Shown piece by piece: positions 31,267-41,800 of a stretch of DNA of 64,000 bases. The stretch comes from Novosphingobium sp. PhB165. GTDB lineage: Bacteria > Pseudomonadota > Alphaproteobacteria > Sphingomonadales > Sphingomonadaceae. A model generated the notes under the pieces. It worked only from the letters and a program-made list of their open reading frames with translations. It ran no database searches and was not told where the DNA came from. A program made the translations under genes and the position numbers. The stretch spans positions 372,001 to 436,000 of the forward strand of contig NZ_SLVB01000001.1 in assembly GCF_004341845.1 (NCBI RefSeq), read 5' to 3'. Each line of letters starts with the position of its first letter. The first letter of the stretch is position 1.

Positions 31267-33633
31267 ATGGACAAGGAACGCCTCGTACCCCTCATCGTCG
31301 GTCTGCTACTCGCTGCCTGGATGCTGGCGGCGGCATGGGCCGTGCTCTCCGCGAGAGGCCGCCAGAAACGCGCCGAGGCGCAGTTGCGCTCTGCCCGCAG
31401 GCTGGCCCGCATGGTCGAGGAATCGCCCGCGATCCCGCTGCTGGTCCGCTCCGACGGACGGATCGAGGCCAGCCCGCGCCTCGCGCAGTGGCTGGGCTTC
31501 GAGACGGTGCCGCAGTTTCTGACCGAACTCGACGGCGGCGACCGGGGGCTGCCGGCCGACAAAGTGGCCGAACTGACCGAGGCGGTGCGCCGCACGCAGA
31601 AGACCGCCACGCCGTTCCGCATGGTCGTGACCCCGCGTAATTCGTCGCGTTCGCTGGCGCTGCGCGGACATCTGGCCGATCCACAAGTTTCGCCCGGCGG
31701 CGCGGCCCTGGTGTGGGCCTTCGACTTTTCCGACAGCGAGGGCGAACTGAGCCGCCTGCGCGAGGAAGCCACACGCGCGCGCGGTGATTTTACCGCGCTC
31801 GTCTCGCTGATCGAGGCGGCGCCGATGCCGATGTGGTTCCGCCGTCCCGACGGCGAATTGCAACTGGTCAATTCCGCCTATGTCACCGCCGTCGGCGGGG
31901 AGAGCGCGCAGTCCGTGGTGGCCGCAGGCACCGAACTGGTCGAGATCGTCGACGGTGTGGGCCCCGCCCAAGTCGCGCGGGTGGCGGCGCAGAAGGGCGC
32001 GCCGATCCAGCGCATCGTCTCGACTACGATCAACGGCCAGCGCCGCGCCATGCGCGTGAGCGACCTGCCGCTGGGCGAGGACGGGGTTGCCGGCTATGCC
32101 GTCGACATCGAGGATCTGGAAGAGATGTCGCGCTCGTTCCGCGCGTTCCGCGATGCCCAGCGCGCGCTGCTCGACCAGCTTTCGGCCGGCGTCGCCCAGT
32201 TCGACGGGCGCAAGCGTCTCAGCTTCGCCAACCAGCCGTTCCAGCGCATTTTCAAGCTGACGCAGGGCGCCTTGCAGGATCCGCCGTTGTTCGAACGGCT
32301 GCTCGACGCCGCGCGCGATGCCGGACGCGTTCCCGAAGCGCGCGATTTTCCCGCCTGGCGGCGCGAGAAGGCGGCATGGTTCGCCTCCAGCGAAAGCCAT
32401 GAGGAAGCGTGGACGCTGTCGGACGGTTCGCACTTGCGCATCGTTGCCCAGCCGCTGCCCGATGGCGGCCTGCTGCTGATTGCCGAGGATCGGACCGAGC
32501 AGCTTCGCCTCTCCGCCGTCCGCGATACCCTGCTGCGCACGCGCACCGCGACGTTCGACAGTCTGTTCGAATCGATTGCGGTCTTCGCGCCCGATGGCCG
32601 CATGCAGTTGTGGAATCGCCGTTTCGCTGCCGACTGGGGGCTGGAAAACGACTTCCTCGACACGCACCCGCATGTCGAGGCGCTGCTCAAGAAGATTGCC
32701 CCGCGCCTCAAGCGTCCGACCGAAGCCGAGACGGTCGGCAATGTCGTGCGCGCCGCCGCGCTCGACCGCGTGCAGAAGGGCGGCCGAACCGTGCTCGCCG
32801 ATGGGCGCATGCTTGAATATGCGGGCGTGCCGCTGCCCGACGGCAATGGCCTGCTGGCGGTGCTCGACATTACCGACTCGCAGAAGGCCGAGGCGGCCCT
32901 GCGTGAAAGCAACGAGGCGCTGATTGAGGCAGACGCGATCAAGACGCGCTTCCTTGCCAAGATCAGCTACGAATTGCGCACCCCGCTCACTTCCATCGGC
33001 GGTTTTGCCGAACTGCTGGAAGCGGGCGTGGGCGGCTCACTCGATCCCGGTGGGCACGAATATGTCGCCGCGATCCTCGCTTCGGTTGACCAGCTTGGCG
33101 AGCATATCGACAGCCTGCTCGATCTCTCGCAGAGCGAGGCGGGGTTGCTACCGCTCAAGAAGGAGGAGATCGACCCGATGCCCTTCATCCGCGCGGTGGT
33201 GGAGGAGCGGGCGGCACGGCTCGAACGCGCCGGGCTGGTGCTGGACTTGCGCGCCGATGGCTTGCTGCGCCCATTCCAGGGCGACCGCCGCCGACTGGCG
33301 CGGGCGATCGGCCATCTGGTCGACAATGCCATCGCCGCCTCGCGGCGCGGCCAGCGCATTCTCGTGCAGATCGCGCGCCGCAAATCGGAGGGCGGAGACG
33401 GTGAGGACGTGCTCCAGATTCTCGTACAGGATCGCGGGCAGGGCATGGATGGCCGCAACCTTGCGCTCGCGCTCGACGGCATGAAGCAGAGCGCCGACGG
33501 CAAGACGGTGGAGCGTAGTCAGGGCCTTGGCCTGCCGCTCGCCCGCCAGCTTGTCGAGGCGCATGGCGGCGCGCTGCGGCTCGTTTCGGAGCGCGGGAAG
33601 GGGACGAGCGCCTTGGTGGAGCTGCCGGAATGA
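31267..33633 (+). CDS. divL: DivL-like tyrosine-variant sensor kinase
   Basis: The 788-residue protein has one N-terminal membrane helix (VPLIVGLLLAAWMLAAAWAV), several PAS-type regions (about 40-160, 180-280, 300-410, 435-540), a HisKA-type dimerisation helix pair and an intact-looking HATPase (HLVDNAIAAS, VQDRGQGMD, SQGLGLPLAR). The phospho-acceptor position is tyrosine, not histidine: Tyr568 in KISYELRTPLTSIGGF. This substitution, the length and the following tsaE/amgK/murU/addBA genes are hallmarks of DivL, the Caulobacter cell-cycle protein that links DivK to CckA at a cell pole. It starts the operon; tsaE overlaps its stop codon by 4 bp. Confidence 0.88.
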   Translation: MDKERLVPLIVGLLLAAWMLAAAWAVLSARGRQKRAEAQLRSARRLARMVEESPAIPLLVRSDGRIEASPRLAQWLGFETVPQFLTELDGGDRGLPADKVAELTEAVRRTQKTATPFRMVVTPRNSSRSLALRGHLADPQVSPGGAALVWAFDFSDSEGELSRLREEATRARGDFTALVSLIEAAPMPMWFRRPDGELQLVNSAYVTAVGGESAQSVVAAGTELVEIVDGVGPAQVARVAAQKGAPIQRIVSTTINGQRRAMRVSDLPLGEDGVAGYAVDIEDLEEMSRSFRAFRDAQRALLDQLSAGVAQFDGRKRLSFANQPFQRIFKLTQGALQDPPLFERLLDAARDAGRVPEARDFPAWRREKAAWFASSESHEEAWTLSDGSHLRIVAQPLPDGGLLLIAEDRTEQLRLSAVRDTLLRTRTATFDSLFESIAVFAPDGRMQLWNRRFAADWGLENDFLDTHPHVEALLKKIAPRLKRPTEAETVGNVVRAAALDRVQKGGRTVLADGRMLEYAGVPLPDGNGLLAVLDITDSQKAEAALRESNEALIEADAIKTRFLAKISYELRTPLTSIGGFAELLEAGVGGSLDPGGHEYVAAILASVDQLGEHIDSLLDLSQSEAGLLPLKKEEIDPMPFIRAVVEERAARLERAGLVLDLRADGLLRPFQGDRRRLARAIGHLVDNAIAASRRGQRILVQIARRKSEGGDGEDVLQILVQDRGQGMDGRNLALALDGMKQSADGKTVERSQGLGLPLARQLVEAHGGALRLVSERGKGTSALVELPE

Positions 33634-34076
33634 GAATCTCGCTTCCCGATCTCGCGGCGATGGACCGTTTCGGCCGCGCCATTGCCGATGTGCTGCGCGC
33701 CGACGACGTGGTGGCGCTGGAAGGTGGCCTTGGCGCGGGCAAGACCACGCTGGCCCGCGCGATCATCGCCGGGCTGGGGCACGAGGGCGACGTTCCCTCG
33801 CCCAGTTTCGCCATTGTCGAGGTCTACGATCCCCCCGCCGTGCGCCTGCCGCTGGTCCATGCGGACTTCTACCGGCTCAAGCATCCTTCCGAGGCAGAGG
33901 AGATCGGTCTCGACGATTATCGGCAGGGCGCCGCGCTGATCGCCGAGTGGCCGGATCATGCCGGCGGCTTCGCACATGAGCCGGGTTGCCTCTCGATTAC
34001 GCTGGAAGTTGAGGAAGAGGGGCGGATCGCCATTGTCGAAGCCGGTGCGGATTGGGTAGGGCGAGTCCCGAAATGA
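33630..34076 (+). CDS. tsaE: tRNA threonylcarbamoyladenosine biosynthesis ATPase
   Basis: The 148-residue protein begins inside the divL stop (ATGA). It is a small P-loop ATPase of the TsaE/YjeE family: Walker A GGLGAGKTTLARAII at about residues 32-46, PSPSFAIVEVY, and the acidic/Trp-containing C-terminal signature (AEEIGLDDY, LIAEWPDHAG). With TsaB and TsaD it makes t6A37 in ANN-decoding tRNAs. Those partners are not in this window. Confidence 0.93.
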   Translation: MRISLPDLAAMDRFGRAIADVLRADDVVALEGGLGAGKTTLARAIIAGLGHEGDVPSPSFAIVEVYDPPAVRLPLVHADFYRLKHPSEAEEIGLDDYRQGAALIAEWPDHAGGFAHEPGCLSITLEVEEEGRIAIVEAGADWVGRVPK

Positions 34077-35071
34077 GCACGATTCCCGCCAATCTCCCCG
34101 AGGGCCTCGAACCCTTCCTTGCCGATGCCGGATGGCACGGCGCCGCCGTAGAGCCGCTGGTCGGCGACGCTTCGTTCCGCCGTTACTTCCGCGTACGCGG
34201 GACGAACGGCGAATGCGCGATGCTGATGGACGCGCCGCCGCCCACCGAGGATCCGCAGCCCTTCCTGCGCGCCGCGCGCTGGCTTGACGCCAACGGCATG
34301 CGCCCGCCGCGCATCCTGGCCGAGCGGGCCGACCGTGGCCTCGTGCTGATGGAAGACTTCGGCGATGCGCGCATGCGCGATTACATCGACCAGTGGCCGG
34401 ATGACGAGCGCGCGATCTACAAGGGCGCGGTCGATGCGCTGGTGCAGTTGCACCGACTGCCGGCCGGGCCGTTCCTCGACTATTCGATGAGCGAGTATCA
34501 GCGCGAGGTGCGGCTGTTCCTCGAATGGTATGGCCCGTCGCAGGGGCTGCAGCTCGATGCCGCCGGTTTCACCGCCGCGTGGGAGAGTGTGCTGGGCGAA
34601 ATGCTGCCCCGCCAGCGCCCCGGCGTGACCGTGCTGCGCGATTATCATGCCGAGAATATCATGCTGCTCGGCGCGCTGGAAAAGCAGGGTCTGCTCGATT
34701 TTCAGGACGCGCTGGTCGGCCACCCGGCCTATGACCTCGTCTCGCTGCTGCAAGACGCGCGGCGCGATGTCTCGCCCGAGTTGGAGGCGGAGATGTTCGA
34801 CCATTACCTGCGCGCGACCGGCGTCGATGGCGAGACCTTCCTGGCCGACTATGCCCGCCTCGGCGCGCAGCGGAACACCAAGATCGTGGGCATTTTCGTG
34901 CGCCTGTTCAAGCGTGACGGCAAGCCCCGCTATCTCGACCTGATTCCACGCGTCTGGGCGCAGCTTGAGCGCGATCTTGCCCATCCTGCGCTGGAGCCGG
35001 TGGCGCACTGGTTCGATGCCAATGTGCCGGACGAACTGCGCGTGACCAACGGCGGGAGCTTTGCGGTATGA
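34073..35071 (+). CDS. amgK: N-acetylmuramate/N-acetylglucosamine anomeric kinase
   Basis: Started at the ATG at 34073, which overlaps the tsaE stop (ATGA), the protein has 332 residues. It is an aminoglycoside-phosphotransferase-fold kinase: the N-lobe VGDASFRRYFRV, the catalytic loop LRDYHAENIMLL (His-Asn type) and the metal-binding LLDFQDALVGHPAYDL. The family AmgK phosphorylates MurNAc at C1 in the recycling shortcut that bypasses de novo UDP-MurNAc synthesis. The next gene is MurU-like, which supports this role over a general phosphotransferase. Confidence 0.9.
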   Translation: MSTIPANLPEGLEPFLADAGWHGAAVEPLVGDASFRRYFRVRGTNGECAMLMDAPPPTEDPQPFLRAARWLDANGMRPPRILAERADRGLVLMEDFGDARMRDYIDQWPDDERAIYKGAVDALVQLHRLPAGPFLDYSMSEYQREVRLFLEWYGPSQGLQLDAAGFTAAWESVLGEMLPRQRPGVTVLRDYHAENIMLLGALEKQGLLDFQDALVGHPAYDLVSLLQDARRDVSPELEAEMFDHYLRATGVDGETFLADYARLGAQRNTKIVGIFVRLFKRDGKPRYLDLIPRVWAQLERDLAHPALEPVAHWFDANVPDELRVTNGGSFAV

Positions 35072-35793
35072 ACACCCTTCCGCTCGCCAGCGACACGGCG
35101 ATGGTGCTTTCCGCCGGTCTCGGCAAGCGGATGCGGCCTCTTACCGCTACCCAGCCCAAGCCGCTGGTGCGCGTGGCGGGCAAATCGATGATCGACCATA
35201 CGCTGGACAAGCTGGACGCGGCAGGCGTCACCAAGGTGGTGGTCAATGTCCACTATCTTGCCGACGCGCTGGAGGGGCATCTGAAGGTGCGCCGCAAGGG
35301 CCCGGCGATCACTGTTTCGGACGAGCGCGAGCAACTGCTCGAAACCGGCGGCGGCATGGTCAAGGCGGCACCGCTGCTGCCCGAGACGTTCTTCTGCCTC
35401 AACAGCGACAATATCTGGCTCGATGGCCCGGTCGATGTGTTCCACGAGCTTTCGCTTGGGTGGGACGAGGCGGCGATGGATGCGCTGCTGCTGATGGTGC
35501 CGCACCCGCGCGCGATGAACTACCGCGGCGAGGGCGATTTCCATCTCGATCCGGCGGGCCGTGTTAGCCGCCGCAAGCAAGGGCGCGTGGCGCCATTCAT
35601 CTATTCGGGCATCCAGCTCGTGTCCAAGCGCCTGCTGCGCGATGCGCCGGAAGGGCCGTTCTCCACCAACCTGCTGTGGAGCCGCGCCATCGAGGAAGGC
35701 CGTCTTTTCGGCATCGTCCACACCGGCCTGTGGTTCGAAGTGGGCGAACCCGGGGCCATCAGGCCCACCGAGGAATGGCTGACCCGTGCCTGA
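35068..35793 (+). CDS. murU: N-acetylmuramate-1-phosphate uridylyltransferase
   Basis: The 241-residue protein starts in the amgK stop (ATGA). It is a sugar-1-phosphate nucleotidyltransferase with the signature LSAGLGKRMRPLTATQPKPL at about residues 14-33, a metal-binding FFCLNSDNIW, and GRVAPFIYSGIQ. With AmgK it converts MurNAc to UDP-MurNAc. MurU-type proteins are shorter than full UTP-glucose-1-phosphate uridylyltransferases, as here. The assignment depends mainly on the AmgK partner. Confidence 0.9.
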   Translation: MNTLPLASDTAMVLSAGLGKRMRPLTATQPKPLVRVAGKSMIDHTLDKLDAAGVTKVVVNVHYLADALEGHLKVRRKGPAITVSDEREQLLETGGGMVKAAPLLPETFFCLNSDNIWLDGPVDVFHELSLGWDEAAMDALLLMVPHPRAMNYRGEGDFHLDPAGRVSRRKQGRVAPFIYSGIQLVSKRLLRDAPEGPFSTNLLWSRAIEEGRLFGIVHTGLWFEVGEPGAIRPTEEWLTRA

Positions 35794-38700
35794 CAGGGCA
35801 GGGCCGAAAGTCTATTCGATTGCTGCCCATCGTGGTTTCGCCGATGCCCTCGTAGCTGGACTCGCGCCGCGCTACGGGCAGGGCGAGCTTGGCCTTGCCC
35901 GGCTGACCCTGCTGCTGCCCAGCCGCCGCGCGGTGCGCACCGTGACCGAGGCTTTCGTGCGCCATGCCGGTACGGTCGAAACGCCGGGCCTGCTGTTGCC
36001 GCGCATGGCGGTGGTCGGCGATCTCGATCTCGACGAGACGCTGGGGCCGCTGCTCGATCCGTTGGGCGCTGCCGAGATCGCACCCGCCGCCGACCCCACC
36101 CGCCGCTGGCTGCGCCTCGCCCATTACTTGCATGAGATCGAGGGCGATGCCGCCGGTAAAGGGGCGGCTTTGCTGCGTCGTGCCTGGGAAATCGGGCGCA
36201 CCATGGATCGGCTGCTGGTCGAAGGGATTGCTCCCATCGACCTGATGAGCGAGCGCGTCATCGGTATTGTCGGCGAAATGGCCGGGCACTGGACCGACAA
36301 TACGCGCACGTTCCTGAAGGTGCAGCAGTTCTGGCTGGCGGAACTGGCGACACGCGGTGAGATCGACGCGCCCGAGCGGCGCAACCAGTTGTTCGAGCAT
36401 GCCGCGCGCGAATGGCGCGCCGCGCCGCCGCCGTTCCCGGTGGTCGCGGCGGGTGTCACCAGTGCCTCGCCCGCACTGGCCCGGTTGCTGCGCGTCGTCA
36501 GCGAATTGCCCGAAGGCAGCGTGGTGCTGCCGGACTTCGATCTCGCGCTGCCCGAGAACGTGTGGGACGAACTCGGCACTGCCGGACACCCTGTCGAGCC
36601 CGAAGATCCGCCGTTCGGCCCGAATGACGCGGTGACGCATCCGCAATATCATCTGAAACTGCTGCTCAATCGCATGGGCGTATCGCGCGGCGAAGTGGCG
36701 CCCTGGCACCGCTCCGGCCCCGGCGCCTCGGCCCCTTCGCGCAGCACGGTGATTTCCAACCTGTTCCTGCCGCCGCAGGCGTCGACACTCTGGGTGGACT
36801 TGCCGGTTGAACAGCGCCGCCTGCCGGGCGTGCGCCTGATGGAAAGCGCGCATCCCGAACAGGAAGCGCAGGCCATTGCGATTCTCGTGCGCGAGGCGCT
36901 GGAAGTGCCTGAGCGGCGCGTCGCGGTCATCACGCCCGATCGCGGTCTAGCCGCGCGCGTCGTGGCGCATCTTACGCGCTGGGGTATTGCGGCGGACGAC
37001 ACTGCGGGCTTGCCGCTGGCGCAGACGGCGGCGGGGCGGCTCATGCTGCTGCTCACCGAAGTCATGGCCGATCAGGCCGCGCCGGTGCCGCTGATAGCGT
37101 TGCTGGTCCATCCGCTCGCCGGTGCCGGAGAACGGCGCGCGCAGTGGCTGGAGAATGCGCGCAAGCTTGACCGCGCACTGCGCGGGCCGCGCCCCGGCGG
37201 CGGCCTTGCCGCGCTGGCGGGCATCGCCGCAGAGCGCAAACTGGACGACTGGTGGGCCGAAGTGGAGGCGGTGCTCATGCCGCTCTTTGCTCTGGAGACG
37301 GGTGACCCGCTGGAAACGATGCTTGGCCGCCTTGCCGATGCAGCGGAAATGCTGTGCGGCGAGGCGATCTGGTCCGGTCCCGACGGCCGCGCGCTGAGCG
37401 CCATGGTCGAGGATCTGCGCGCCGCTGCCGCCTCTGCCGGCACGCTGTTCGACCCGCGCGAGCTTCACGCCATGCTGCGCGACGTGATGGACCGCGCGGC
37501 GGTGCGCCCGCCGTGGGGCGGCCATCCGCGCGTTTCGATTTACGGCTTGCTCGAAGCGCGCATGAGCCGCGCCGATCTCGTCATCTGCGGCGGTCTGGTC
37601 GAAGGCGTCTGGCCTGCGAGCCCCTCGCAGGACGCGCTACTGCCGCCCGCCGTGCTGCGCGCTCTTGGCGTGCCGGGGGCTGACTTCCGCATCGGCCTTG
37701 CCGCGCACGATCTGGCGGCGGCGCTTGGCGCGCCCGAGGTGCTGCTGAGTTGGTCGCTGCGCGATGCCGGAGGGCCGGTGATCCCGTCGCGCTTCGTGCT
37801 GCGCGTCAAGGCGCTGCTGGGCGAGCAGGCCGAGCGCCATGTCGAGAGCGAGGCGCTGCGCCTTGCGCGCATGATCGACGATGCTGCACCGGTACCGCCG
37901 CACCCGCGCCCGCAGCCGATGCCGGGCGCCGACCAGCGCCGCGTTGACCTTTCAGTGACCGGGCTCGACCGGCTGCGCGGCGATCCATACGAGTTCTACG
38001 CCAATGCCGTGCTGGGCCTTTCGCGGCTCGATGCGCTCGATGCGGAGCCAAGCGCGGCCTGGAAGGGCGAAGTCGCCCACCTTGTCATGGAGCGTTGGCA
38101 CAAGGCGGGCGAACCGGTGAACGAACTCCACGCCATTGCCCGGCAAGTGCTGGCCGAGAAGAACGCGCATCCGCTGATGCGCGCGCTCTGGTGGCCGCGT
38201 CTGTCCGCAGCATTGGATACGTTCCGCGACATGGTGCTTGCCCACAAGACCCACGGCCGCCGCGTCATCGCCACCGAGGCGCGGGGCGAAATGCGCTACC
38301 GCGACATCCGCATCCACGGCCGCGCGGACCGGCTTGACCGGTTGGCCGACGGGAAGCTGGGCGTTGTGGACTACAAGACCGGCTCGCCGCCTTCGACGCG
38401 CCGCGTGGAGGAAGGTTTCGCGCTCCAACTGGGTCTTGTTGCGATGATTGCCGAGGCGGGCGGGTTCAAGGACCTTCAGGACCTCACGATCCGGGGCGAA
38501 GCGGAAGCGTTCGAATACTGGTCGATGGCCAAGAGCAAGGACACCATCGGCTACACCACCACGCCGCTCAAGGAAGCCGGCAAGCGCTCCGGCATCGCGC
38601 CGGACGAGTTCATGCCGAGGACCGAGGATTTCCTGAACGACGCGCTGGATCGCTGGATCCTGGGCACCGAACCGTTCACGGCGCGGCTCAATCCCGAACT

Positions 38701-38800
38701 CGGCTCCTATGCCGATTATGACCAGCTTATGCGGCTCGACGAGTGGATCACATCGCTGGGAAGTCGTCCCGCATCGGGAACTGAGGGAGAGGGCGCATGA
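35786..38800 (+). CDS. addB: Double-strand-break repair protein AddB
   Basis: The 1004-residue protein starts at a GTG at 35786, overlapping murU by 8 bp. It matches alphaproteobacterial AddB: N-terminal LLLPSRRAVRTVTEAFVRHA, an inactivated-helicase middle, RMSRADLVICGGLVEGVWPA, and a C-terminal RecB-like nuclease domain with LGVVDYKTGSPPSTRRVEEG. The Cys residues that hold the iron-sulphur cluster in Firmicute AddB are not seen near DPYEFYANAVL, as usual in this class. AddAB processes double-strand ends for RecA-dependent repair. addA follows with ATGA overlap. Confidence 0.94.
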   Translation: MPDRAGPKVYSIAAHRGFADALVAGLAPRYGQGELGLARLTLLLPSRRAVRTVTEAFVRHAGTVETPGLLLPRMAVVGDLDLDETLGPLLDPLGAAEIAPAADPTRRWLRLAHYLHEIEGDAAGKGAALLRRAWEIGRTMDRLLVEGIAPIDLMSERVIGIVGEMAGHWTDNTRTFLKVQQFWLAELATRGEIDAPERRNQLFEHAAREWRAAPPPFPVVAAGVTSASPALARLLRVVSELPEGSVVLPDFDLALPENVWDELGTAGHPVEPEDPPFGPNDAVTHPQYHLKLLLNRMGVSRGEVAPWHRSGPGASAPSRSTVISNLFLPPQASTLWVDLPVEQRRLPGVRLMESAHPEQEAQAIAILVREALEVPERRVAVITPDRGLAARVVAHLTRWGIAADDTAGLPLAQTAAGRLMLLLTEVMADQAAPVPLIALLVHPLAGAGERRAQWLENARKLDRALRGPRPGGGLAALAGIAAERKLDDWWAEVEAVLMPLFALETGDPLETMLGRLADAAEMLCGEAIWSGPDGRALSAMVEDLRAAAASAGTLFDPRELHAMLRDVMDRAAVRPPWGGHPRVSIYGLLEARMSRADLVICGGLVEGVWPASPSQDALLPPAVLRALGVPGADFRIGLAAHDLAAALGAPEVLLSWSLRDAGGPVIPSRFVLRVKALLGEQAERHVESEALRLARMIDDAAPVPPHPRPQPMPGADQRRVDLSVTGLDRLRGDPYEFYANAVLGLSRLDALDAEPSAAWKGEVAHLVMERWHKAGEPVNELHAIARQVLAEKNAHPLMRALWWPRLSAALDTFRDMVLAHKTHGRRVIATEARGEMRYRDIRIHGRADRLDRLADGKLGVVDYKTGSPPSTRRVEEGFALQLGLVAMIAEAGGFKDLQDLTIRGEAEAFEYWSMAKSKDTIGYTTTPLKEAGKRSGIAPDEFMPRTEDFLNDALDRWILGTEPFTARLNPELGSYADYDQLMRLDEWITSLGSRPASGTEGEGA

Positions 38801-41800
38801 GCGGTCCCGCCGCCGTCCATCCGCTTCACGGCAACCAGATGCGCGCCGTGGACCCGCGCGACAGCGTATGGCTGTCCGCATCGGCGGGCACCGGCAAGAC
38901 GCAAGTGCTGTCCTCGCGCGTGCTGCGGCTTTTGCTGCAAGAGGGCGTCTCGCCGTCGCAAGTGCTGTGCCTGACGTTCACCAAGGCGGGCGCGACGGAA
39001 ATGGCCGCGCGTATCAACGGCACTTTGGCCGAGTGGGTGCGGCTGGAGGAAACCCAGCTATTCTTGAGGCTTGAAGCCATCGGCGCGCCGACCGACCGCG
39101 AGACGATGAGCCGCGCGCGCACGCTGTTCGCGGCCGTGCTCGACTGTCCCGGCGGGGGGCTGCGGATCGATACCATTCACGCCTTTTCGCAGTGGCTGCT
39201 GGCGACCTTCCCGCTCGAAGCGGGCCTCGTTCCCGGCACGCGGCCGATGGAAGACCGCGAGCGGACGCTGCTGGCGCGTCAGGTCCTGTCCGATCTGCTG
39301 GTGGAGGCAGAGGAAACACCGTTCGGCGATCCGCAATTGCTGCAAGCCATTGCCGCATTCTCGCTGCGGCACGGGCCGGATTCGGTGATGGACTTCCTGC
39401 TGCGCTGCGCCTCCGCGCGTGAGGCGTGGTTCGGTCCGGGATCGTGGCAGGCGGGCGACATGCGCGACCACGTGCTGCGCCTGCTTGGCCTGCCCGGCGA
39501 TGCCAGTGAGGACATGCTGGCGGCGATGTGTACGGATGAGGCGTTCGACGTGCGCTCGCTGCGGCGTTGCTGCGAAGTGCTCGCCGAGTGGAACACCGGC
39601 ACTGCCCACAAGGCGACCGACGTGCTGGTGCCATGGCTCATGCTCTCACCCGCGCGCAGGGCGGAGCAGGTGGAGGACGTCTACGGCGCGCTCTTCACCA
39701 AGGACGACGCAGTTCGCAGCGCCAAGAACCTCGCGAAGTTCGAACCGGATTACCAGGGCTATGCGATCCGCGTCGGCGAATGCCTTGGCCGCATCCGTGA
39801 GGTGAAAGCGCTGCTGGGCCTTGCCGAAAGACTTGTGCCCGCGCTGCGGCTTGGCCGCGCTTTCGCCATTGCCTGGGACGAGGCCAAGCAGCGCGAAGGC
39901 CTGATCGATTTCGACGACCAGATCCGCCGCGCCGCCGACCTGCTGCGCGGGCAGGCGTCGGCCGACTGGATCCGCTACAAGCTGGACCGCCGCTTCGACC
40001 ACATCCTTGTCGACGAGGCGCAGGACACCAATGCCGCGCAGTGGGACATCGTCTTCGCCATGGCGGAAGAGTTCTGGGCGGGCCTTGGCCAGCACGAAGA
40101 ACGCTATGTGGAAACGATGCGCACGCTCTTCGTGGTGGGTGACTACAAGCAGGCGATCTTCCGCTTTCAGGGCACCAGCCCGGAGAACTTCCGCCGCGCC
40201 GCTGACCGCGTGCGCGGCCTGATGGAGGATGCGGCGGGCAATGCCGAAATGCTGCGCAGCAGGTTCGCGCCGCGCCGGCTTGTCGAATTGGGGCTAGATC
40301 GCAGCTTCCGCACCGCGCAGCACGTACTGGACTTCGTGGACGAGGCGATCGGCGGCATCGGCCATGCCAGTTTCGGCCTCGACCGTCCTGCCGAGCGCCA
40401 TGTCGGGCAGGAACGCCCGGGCTATGTCGCGCTCTGGCAGCCGGTCGCGGAAGAATTCGACGAGGAAGAGCCGCTCGAAACCGACGACAATGACGGCGCG
40501 CAGCCCAACTGGCTCTCGCGTCCGGACCGGCAGATGGCCGAGCGGATCGCGCAGCAGGTCAAGGCGTGGCTGGACCCCAGCGGTCCCGGCTTCGCGCTGC
40601 ACAAGGGCAAGCCGCGTCGTGCCGGCGCGGGCGACATCATGGTGCTGGTGCGTCAGCGCAAGGAACTGGCGGGCCTGATCGTTGCACGGCTCCATGCTGC
40701 GGGTGTGCCGGTCGCGGGCGTCGACCGCTTGCGCCTTGGCGCGCCGCTGGCGGTCAAGGACCTGATCGCGGCGCTGCGCTTCGCAGTGCAACCGCTTGAC
40801 GACCTGACGCTCGCCAGCCTGCTGGTCTCGCCGCTGGTGGGCTGGAGTCAGGCGCAATTGCTTCGCTTCGGTCACCGCGAAAAGCGCGTGCGGCTCTGGG
40901 ACCATTTGCGCACGCAATCCGGCCCCGAAATCGGCGTGGTCATGCAGCAATTGGGCGAGCTGCTGGCTCGGGCCGACTATGCGCCGCCTCAGGCGATGCT
41001 GCACTGGTTGCTGGTGGGGCCGTGGCAGGCACGACGCAAGCTGGTGGCGCGGCTCGGCAGCGAGGCCAACGATCCGATCGATGAACTGATCAACGCCGCG
41101 CAGGCCTATGTCATGACCGATACGCCGAGCCTTGCGGGCTTCCTCGCATGGTTCGATGCGGGGGACGGGGAACTGAAGCGCGAGGCGGATGCGGCGCAGG
41201 GCCTTGTCCGCGTGATGACCGCGCATGGCTCGAAGGGTTTGCAGGCGCCCATCGTCATCCTCGCCGATGCCACCGGTAATCCCGAGGCGGCGCGCGAACG
41301 CGGTTTCGAACTCACGGACCCGCGCGAGACGCGCCGCAAGGTGCCGCTGCCGCCGCTCTCCAAGGACGAGAAAGTCGGCCGCATCGCCGCGCAGATCGCC
41401 GAAAACCGTGAGGGGGACGAACAGGAGCACTGGCGCCTGCTTTACGTCGCCATGACCCGCGCCGAGGAAGCGCTGTTCGTCGGCGGCGCGCTGGGCAAGC
41501 GCGACAAGGACGGACCGGCCGAGAAGAGCTGGTACGCGCGGCTGCGTACGCTGTTCCCGGATGGCGCGGAGGCGCCGGACGCGATCTGGGGCAGCCGTTG
41601 TGATTATGGCGCGCTGCCGGAACCACTGCCGCCGGAAGTCCGCTCGGTCGAACTGCCGCTGCGCGAGCCGCTGCCGCGCTGGCTCGAACGCGCACCGCCT
41701 GCCGAACCGCGCCCGCCGCGCCCGCTCGCGCCGTCTGCGCTGGGTGAGGAGGATGCGCCCGATCCGCCGTTCCCGCCGGGCGCCGGCCGCGATGCCCTGC

